Of a stretch of DNA of 9,706 bases, positions 5,884 through 9,706 are shown piece after piece (within the stretch, counting starts at the first letter, position 1; the number at the start of each line of letters is the position of its first letter). The stretch comes from CAYYMD01 sp964480425. Lineage in GTDB: Bacteria; Planctomycetota; Phycisphaerae; SM23-33. Under the pieces are notes generated by a model, which did no database searches, was not told the DNA's origin, and saw only the letters and a list, made by a program, of their open reading frames with translations. Where the stretch lies: NCBI GenBank assembly GCA_964480425.1, contig CAYZPY010000096.1, positions 1 through 9,706 on the forward strand, given 5' to 3'. Made by a program: the position numbers and the translations under genes.

Positions 5884-6721
5884 CGTTCCGCTGGGTCCGC
5901 GGACCTGGATGGGCATAGGCGGTCCGGCGAAGTATTTCGTTACGCCCGGCGACGCGGAAGAACTGCGGGAGATAGTCAGGCGCTGCCGCGAAAACGAAGT
6001 GCCCATGTACGTCATGGGCAGCGGAGCGAACCTGCTGATAGACGACGCAGGCGTCAGGGGCGCCGTGATTCACCTTGGGCAGGGCGCCTTTAAGGAAGTG
6101 CGCCAGGAAGGCGAGGTACTCTGCGCCGGGGCGGGCGTGGAGATGGGTCGGCTGGTCCTGCGGTGCATACGTCAGGGTCTTGCCGGTCTGGAGTGCCTCA
6201 CCGGCGTGCCCGGCACGGTCGGCGGGTGCGTCCGCATGAATGCCGGCGGGGCATTCGGCGACATCGGGAACGTCGTCGAAACCGTCGAGGTGATGACCGA
6301 AAACGGCGAAATATTCACCCGCTACCGCCCGGACCTGGCGTTCGCCTACCGCTCGACGAACATAACCTCGAAGTTTATTCTGGGCGCGGGATTCGGCATG
6401 ATCGAGGACGACCCGCACCACATACTGCGCCGCGTCAAGCAGATATGGATATACAAGAAGAACACCCAACCGCTGGGCGGCGCCAACGCCGGGTGCATAT
6501 TCAAGAATCCGCGCGGCATGTCGGCCGGGGCGCTGATTGACCGCGCCGGGCTTAAGGGAACTCGCGTCGGCGGGGCGCAGGTATCCGCCAAGCACGCGAA
6601 CTTCATCGTCACGGAGAAAAACGCGAAGGCGTCCGACGTGCTGAAACTGATTAATACCATCCGCGAGACGGTCTACAAGCAGACGCAGGTTTACCTCGAG
6701 CTGGAAATAGAGGTATGGTGA
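5843..6721 (+). CDS. murB: MurB, UDP-enolpyruvyl-GlcNAc reductase
   Basis: Cytoplasmic FAD enzyme reducing UDP-GlcNAc-enolpyruvate to UDP-MurNAc with NADPH. I chose ATG 5843 (292 residues) because GGAAAG at 5831-5836 precedes it at 6 nt; an in-frame GTG at 5822 lacks this. FAD-domain motifs: TWMGIGGPA (21-29), MGSGANLLIDD (58-68), GVPGTVGGCVRMNAG (121-135). Tyr169-Arg170-Ser171 matches the family YR-S substrate motif, and a C-terminal LELEIE (285-290) holds the expected catalytic glutamate. The catalytic serine of the family motif (G-S-x-F-K-N-P) is replaced by cysteine: AGCIFKNP, Cys218. The extra loop of type I (E. coli-like) MurB appears absent, so type II is likely. murC overlaps the start, and ddl begins 2 nt after the stop. 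Confidence 0.94.
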   Translation: MKLFDGFQHAVETDVPLGPRTWMGIGGPAKYFVTPGDAEELREIVRRCRENEVPMYVMGSGANLLIDDAGVRGAVIHLGQGAFKEVRQEGEVLCAGAGVEMGRLVLRCIRQGLAGLECLTGVPGTVGGCVRMNAGGAFGDIGNVVETVEVMTENGEIFTRYRPDLAFAYRSTNITSKFILGAGFGMIEDDPHHILRRVKQIWIYKKNTQPLGGANAGCIFKNPRGMSAGALIDRAGLKGTRVGGAQVSAKHANFIVTEKNAKASDVLKLINTIRETVYKQTQVYLELEIEVW

Positions 6722-6723
6722 AC

Positions 6724-7763
6724 ATGAGCGAGACACGCGACGGCGATAGGCGAGAGTCGATACTGAAACGCCCCCTGGACATCACGGTGCTGATGGGCGG
6801 GCCCTCGGCCGAACGCCGCGTCAGCATAATGTCGGGTGAGGCGATAGCCGCCGCACTGGAAAGCCGCGGACACAGGGTGACCCGCGCCGACATAAATCCG
6901 CAGGACACCTCCGCGCTGGAGCGGGAGGGCATAGAGGTCGTCTTTATCGCCCTTCACGGGGATTTCGGTGAGTCAGGGCAGGTCCAGCAACTCTGCCTTC
7001 AGCGCGGATTATGCTACACCGGCTCCGGTCCGCGCGCCAGCGAACTGGCGATGGACAAGGCCGCTGCCAAGCAGATATTCAAGCGTGCGGGCCTCTCGAC
7101 GCCGGACTGGATGATAATCGAGAGTTTTCATCAGCCCCACGACGTTCGCCGGTGGCTCGTCGAGATGTCGCTTCCGGTGGTGGTCAAGCCGGTGGACTCC
7201 GGCTCCAGCGTGGACATCGTCATCGCCCCGGACGAGTCCCGACGCGACGAGGCGATCGAGAACGCGATAGATAAATACGGCAGGTGCATGGTGGAGCAGT
7301 ACGTCGCCNNNNNNNNNNGTACACCCGCGCGCTGGTGGAGGGGTTTGTCGGCGGGCGCGAGTTGACGGTGGGAATACTCGGCCGGCGGGCGCTTCCGGTG
7401 CTGGAGGTTGTCCCCCACGGGGAATTCTACGATTACTTCGCCAAGTACGACGACGCTGCCGAAACGAAGTACGTTTTCGACCATAACCTGGACGAAAGCA
7501 TCTGCCGCCGGGTTCGCCGGGACGCCCTGCGCGCCCACCACGTGCTGGATTGCAGGGACATGTCGCGCGTGGATTTCGTGCTCGATGAGAACATGACGCC
7601 GCAAATACTCGAGATAAACACGATACCGGGGTTCACCAGTCACTCACTGTTGCCCATGGCCGCGGCGAGGGCGGGAATGTGTTTCGCCGAACTGACCGAG
7701 CGGATAGTGGCCGAGGCGCTTAAGCGGCAATGCCCGGATGAGAAATTAGCAGTCGGCTCATAG
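6724..7763 (+). CDS. ddl: D-alanine--D-alanine ligase, interrupted by assembly gap
   Basis: ATP-grasp ligase joining two D-alanines for the peptidoglycan stem. ATG 6724 is preferred: AGAGG (6709-6713) lies 10 nt upstream, whereas ATG 6715 is 1 nt from it. Left part (195 residues): MGGPSAERRVS (24-34), ALHGDFGESG (76-85), YTGSGPRASELAMDKAAAK (98-116), VVVKPVDSGSSVD (152-164). Ten Ns (7309-7318) follow and the frame changes; the right part resumes at 7320 with GGRELTVGILG, FYDYFAKYDD, RVDFVLDE, EINTIPGFTSHSLLPMAA, carrying the metal-binding Asp, Glu and Asn. The YDYxAKY omega-loop fits D-Ala-D-Ala rather than VanA-type D-Ala-D-Lac specificity. The frameshift is an artefact of an arbitrary gap length. 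Both gap edges encode the same segment (see findings). Stop 7761-7763; the next gene starts 10 nt later. Confidence 0.92.
7309..7318. other. Assembly gap of ten Ns inside ddl
   Basis: Ten unknown bases join two contigs within ddl. For the two halves to be in frame the N count plus one must be a multiple of three, which ten does not satisfy, so the run is a placeholder of unmeasured length. Homology suggests the real flanks overlap rather than being separated. Confidence 0.97.
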
Positions 7764-7773
7764 AGAGGATGCG

Positions 7774-8784
7774 ATGTTCGGCCGAAAAAAACGAAAACCC
7801 AAAACGAAAACGAAAGATGAAACCAGGCCCGCCCGACGGGGAAAACCTTCCGGCCGATCGCCGGTATGGCTGGGGCGACTGTTCAAACCGGCAGTGTGTA
7901 TCGGGGTGGTGGTGGGATTGATTTTCGCGGCGCGCGCGCTGGAGAAGCGGGTGTTGAAGACCGCGCCGGGTCGTCCCGAGCGATTCAAGGTTATGCTTCA
8001 CAACCGGGACGAGTGGATGCCCTCGTCGCTGGCGAGGCGGATAGGGAGCGAGGCGATTCCGCAGGATGCGGATTATTACGATCACGAACTGGCCCGGAAA
8101 ATTCACGACCGCCTGCTGACCGATCCGTGGATAAAGAACGTCCGGCGGGTACACAAGCGCCGCGGACGGGACGATTCCACGGCGGTGCTGGACATTTACG
8201 CCGATTACCGCCGACCCGTCGCACGCGTTCGCACCGAAAGGGGATACGTATTCGTCGACGCCGAGGGCTACCGCCTGCCCGCCGACGAGGTTCCCCGCTG
8301 GGCGGTGTTTTACGAAAAGGGCTCGCGGCGAAGCCACGCCTGCTACGTAAGCAAGGCCGAAGTCCCGCCCGCGTACAATCCGTCCAAACTGCATTACATA
8401 GTGATAGACGGAGTGACGACCAAGCCGCCCGCTTGCGGGCAGCGATGGGACGCGCCCGACCTGGCGGAGGGATTGAAACTCGTGAACCTGGTCCTGACGC
8501 GACCCTACGCCAACCAGATTACCGTCGTGGACGTCCGCAATCACGCCGGAAGGATAAACACCGACGAGCCGTTCCTTCGAATGTACGCGCACGTGGGACA
8601 GGGCTGGCCTACAGATATCCGCTTCGGGCGGTTTCCCGCCGAGGACATGCCGGACTACGTCGTCTCCCCCCAGCGAAAAATGACGTACCTTGACCGGTAC
8701 GTCGCCGAGCATTCGGGCAAACTGGCGGGGTTGCACCGGTATCTCGACCTCCGCTACGATCAACTCCATGTCAGCATCAACTGA
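7774..8784 (+). CDS. ftsQ: FtsQ/DivIB-like division protein
   Basis: A 336-residue single-pass protein with the FtsQ layout: a strongly basic cytoplasmic tail (KKRKPKTKTK), one membrane helix at about 38-54, and an extracytoplasmic remainder. FtsQ-type elements are visible: LLTDPWIKNVRRVHKRR (114-130) resembles the POTRA segment, IYADYRRPVARVR (141-153) the conserved 'I-x-E-R-x-P-x-A' strand, GYVFVDAEGYRLP (157-169) the lVDxxG motif, and DLRYDQLHV (325-333) the terminal beta strand. FtsQ scaffolds FtsB/FtsL and septal synthesis. Similarity is by pattern and position, directly after ddl as in many dcw clusters; sequence divergence is large, and no ftsA follows. Shine-Dalgarno AGAGAGG (7762-7768) lies 5 nt before the ATG. 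The 3' end overlaps the next gene by 17 nt. Confidence 0.75.
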   Translation: MFGRKKRKPKTKTKDETRPARRGKPSGRSPVWLGRLFKPAVCIGVVVGLIFAARALEKRVLKTAPGRPERFKVMLHNRDEWMPSSLARRIGSEAIPQDADYYDHELARKIHDRLLTDPWIKNVRRVHKRRGRDDSTAVLDIYADYRRPVARVRTERGYVFVDAEGYRLPADEVPRWAVFYEKGSRRSHACYVSKAEVPPAYNPSKLHYIVIDGVTTKPPACGQRWDAPDLAEGLKLVNLVLTRPYANQITVVDVRNHAGRINTDEPFLRMYAHVGQGWPTDIRFGRFPAEDMPDYVVSPQRKMTYLDRYVAEHSGKLAGLHRYLDLRYDQLHVSIN

Positions 8785-9484
8785 TTCCATCGCACCCGGC
8801 GAGCGGCCGGCGGTCTTTTGGAGGTCCGAGGGCGTGCTTTATCTTGCGATGTGCCTGGCGGGACTAGCCGTGGGATTCTGGCCCGACGCCTTGTGGCGGT
8901 GGAGCGAGGAGTTTCCAAATCAACCGTTGCCGGCGCTGCAGTGCCTGTTCGTGGCGCAGGTGGGTTTCGTGCTGCTGGCGTATCCGCTGGTGCTGCTTCG
9001 GCGGGGGCGGAAATCGCCGCGGGCGCCTTATTTGCGCCAGGTGGTCCCGGAGACGCTGGGCTTTTTTGCCCTTGTGGTTCCGCTGTACGTCGCGGCGGGC
9101 TTCGTGTCAGACGTCACCTTGGTCGACGGCGCCAGGGCGGCGATGTTCGTGGCATGCCTGTTCCCGCTGGCGTGGGCGTCGGGATATTGCATGAGGGGTA
9201 AACCGCGCGCCGCCGGGCCTGTGGTGGTGTTTATGCTTGTTGCGGCGATTGGTCTGCCGGCGGGATATTACATCGGGCGGGAGTTTCTCGATATCGCCCC
9301 GCGCGGCGCCGCCGCCGAAATTTTATGGCGCGTTGCCCCGGCGACGTTTGCCTGGGAGACGTCGTCCCCGCGACAGGGCGACTGGTTGCCCCGGCCTCTG
9401 TGGGCGATGGCGGTCTGGCCTGTGGCGGCTATAGCAATTCACGCGCTGGGCATGACGGCGCACCGCGGACGAACCGACGGTTGA
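8768..9484 (+). CDS. Predicted six-helix inner-membrane protein
   Basis: I do not recognise the family. From ATG 8768 it is 238 residues, with hydrophobic stretches at about 22-38, 57-77, 96-114, 122-141, 149-169 and 210-228, so probably six membrane helices. A soluble loop (about 170-209, rich in Trp/Pro) lies between helices five and six. The second loop is basic (RRGRKSPR, 78-85), indicating a cytoplasmic side. A longer reading from 8690 exists, but its first 26 residues overlap the ftsQ-like gene in another frame and look unlike protein. ATG 8768 gives a 17-nt overlap with that gene, suggesting coupling; no strong ribosome binding site is seen. The stop lies in a single copy of the intergenic repeat motif and at the -35 box of the next promoter. 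A role in envelope biogenesis is only a guess from position. Confidence 0.8.
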   Translation: MSASTDSIAPGERPAVFWRSEGVLYLAMCLAGLAVGFWPDALWRWSEEFPNQPLPALQCLFVAQVGFVLLAYPLVLLRRGRKSPRAPYLRQVVPETLGFFALVVPLYVAAGFVSDVTLVDGARAAMFVACLFPLAWASGYCMRGKPRAAGPVVVFMLVAAIGLPAGYYIGREFLDIAPRGAAAEILWRVAPATFAWETSSPRQGDWLPRPLWAMAVWPVAAIAIHALGMTAHRGRTDG

Positions 9485-9494
9485 CTCGCCAATC
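9480..9494 (-). repeat. Single copy of the array A-type repeat
   Basis: The reverse complement of these 15 bases matches 14 of 15 positions of 682-696 in array A (GATYGGCGAGTCAAC, differing only at Y). It overlaps the stop codon of the membrane protein gene (9482-9484) and contains the TTGACT used as -35 box for the next gene. It may be a lone repeat unit or coincidence. Confidence 0.4.
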
Positions 9495-9510
9495 GCCCCG
9501 GGGGTATACT
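9481..9510 (+). promoter_or_regulatory. Sigma70-type promoter for the lipoprotein gene
   Basis: TTGACT (9481-9486) and TATACT (9505-9510), each 5 of 6 to consensus, separated by 18 nt. The start site would be near 9517, about 35 nt before the lipoprotein ATG. The -35 box overlaps the stop codon of the preceding gene. Confidence 0.55.
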
Positions 9511-9551
9511 ACCGGCGAATATACGATTTAACAAATACAGGAGCCGCCGAA

Positions 9552-9706
9552 ATGAAGTGCAAAATCTTTTTGCTGGTGGCGTTTTGCTGCATATCGGTCA
9601 TTTACGGCTGCAGAAAAAAACCGCCTACCGACTCGAAAGTTTACGATCCCAAGATCGACTCACCTTTCCAGGTGTCCCACGTTCGGGTAGATCCGCTGGT
9701 GGTCGC
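9552..9706 (+). CDS. Predicted lipoprotein (3' truncated)
   Basis: Only the first 51 codons are inside the window. A short basic start (MKCK), a hydrophobic core (IFLLVAFCCISVI) and a lipobox-like VIYGC with Cys20 indicate a type II signal peptide, so the mature protein should be lipid-anchored to a membrane. Tyr at -2 of the lipobox is less usual. After Cys20 comes a basic RKKPP linker. The ribosome binding site AGGAG (9539-9543) lies 8 nt before the ATG, and a good promoter is upstream, so this gene is probably transcribed independently of the wall genes. Not enough sequence is visible to name a family. Confidence 0.8.
   Translation, partial: MKCKIFLLVAFCCISVIYGCRKKPPTDSKVYDPKIDSPFQVSHVRVDPLVV

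Noticed and set aside
5720..6736. Reverse frame opposite murB
   Set aside because: Antisense shadow of a gene with intact FAD and catalytic motifs.
7284..7763. True frameshift or pseudogene in ddl
   Set aside because: The frame change coincides exactly with a ten-N placeholder; both halves are otherwise intact and carry the ligase motifs.
7720..8790. Reverse frame opposite the ftsQ-like gene
   Set aside because: Antisense shadow; the + strand frame has a ribosome binding site, membrane helix and FtsQ-type segments.

Overview
The window reads as GC-rich bacterial DNA from a division/cell-wall (dcw) cluster that has been interrupted by a reverse-strand block. Twin-arginine-exported Gfo/Idh/MocA and xylose-isomerase-like TIM-barrel proteins, a sulfotransferase, and a MurC with an unusual EACEFD motif together suggest a member of the PVC group, most likely a planctomycete. 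This is inferred from gene content only. A run of ten Ns shows the sequence is a scaffold, so a metagenome-assembled genome is plausible.

Layout: (1) 3-671, + strand, the C-terminal part of murG (lipid II synthesis). (2) 696-4137, − strand, three genes read right to left: a Tat-exported hydroxypyruvate-isomerase-like TIM barrel, a Tat-exported Gfo/Idh/MocA oxidoreductase 20 nt after it, then, after a 338-nt gap with repeats and possible stem-loops, a sulfotransferase. (3) 4138-4437, an intergenic region with the TIM-barrel gene's ribosome binding site, a degenerate 8-bp repeat array and a candidate promoter for murC. (4) 4438-8784, + strand, murC-murB-ddl-ftsQ-like, with overlapping or nearly touching genes, so probably one transcript. 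(5) 8768-9484, a six-helix membrane protein overlapping the ftsQ-like gene. (6) A good sigma70-type promoter at 9481-9510, then the start of a lipoprotein gene cut by the window end.

The + strand genes cover consecutive peptidoglycan steps: MurB makes UDP-MurNAc, MurC adds L-Ala, Ddl makes D-Ala-D-Ala, MurG makes lipid II, and the FtsQ-like protein would link wall synthesis to division. The reverse block has no obvious link to this pathway and looks like an insertion between murG and murC.

The most unusual signal is a degenerate repeat with an exact 8-nt period (consensus TCAAC-NAR) in all three spacers around and inside the reverse block. It is oriented so that the sulfotransferase gene and the TIM-barrel/oxidoreductase pair are each flanked by inward-facing inverted arms. 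A single related copy overlaps the stop codon at 9482-9484. Also notable: the two edges of the N gap in ddl encode the same protein segment with different sequences, which suggests a chimeric join, and MurB carries cysteine where the catalytic serine is expected.
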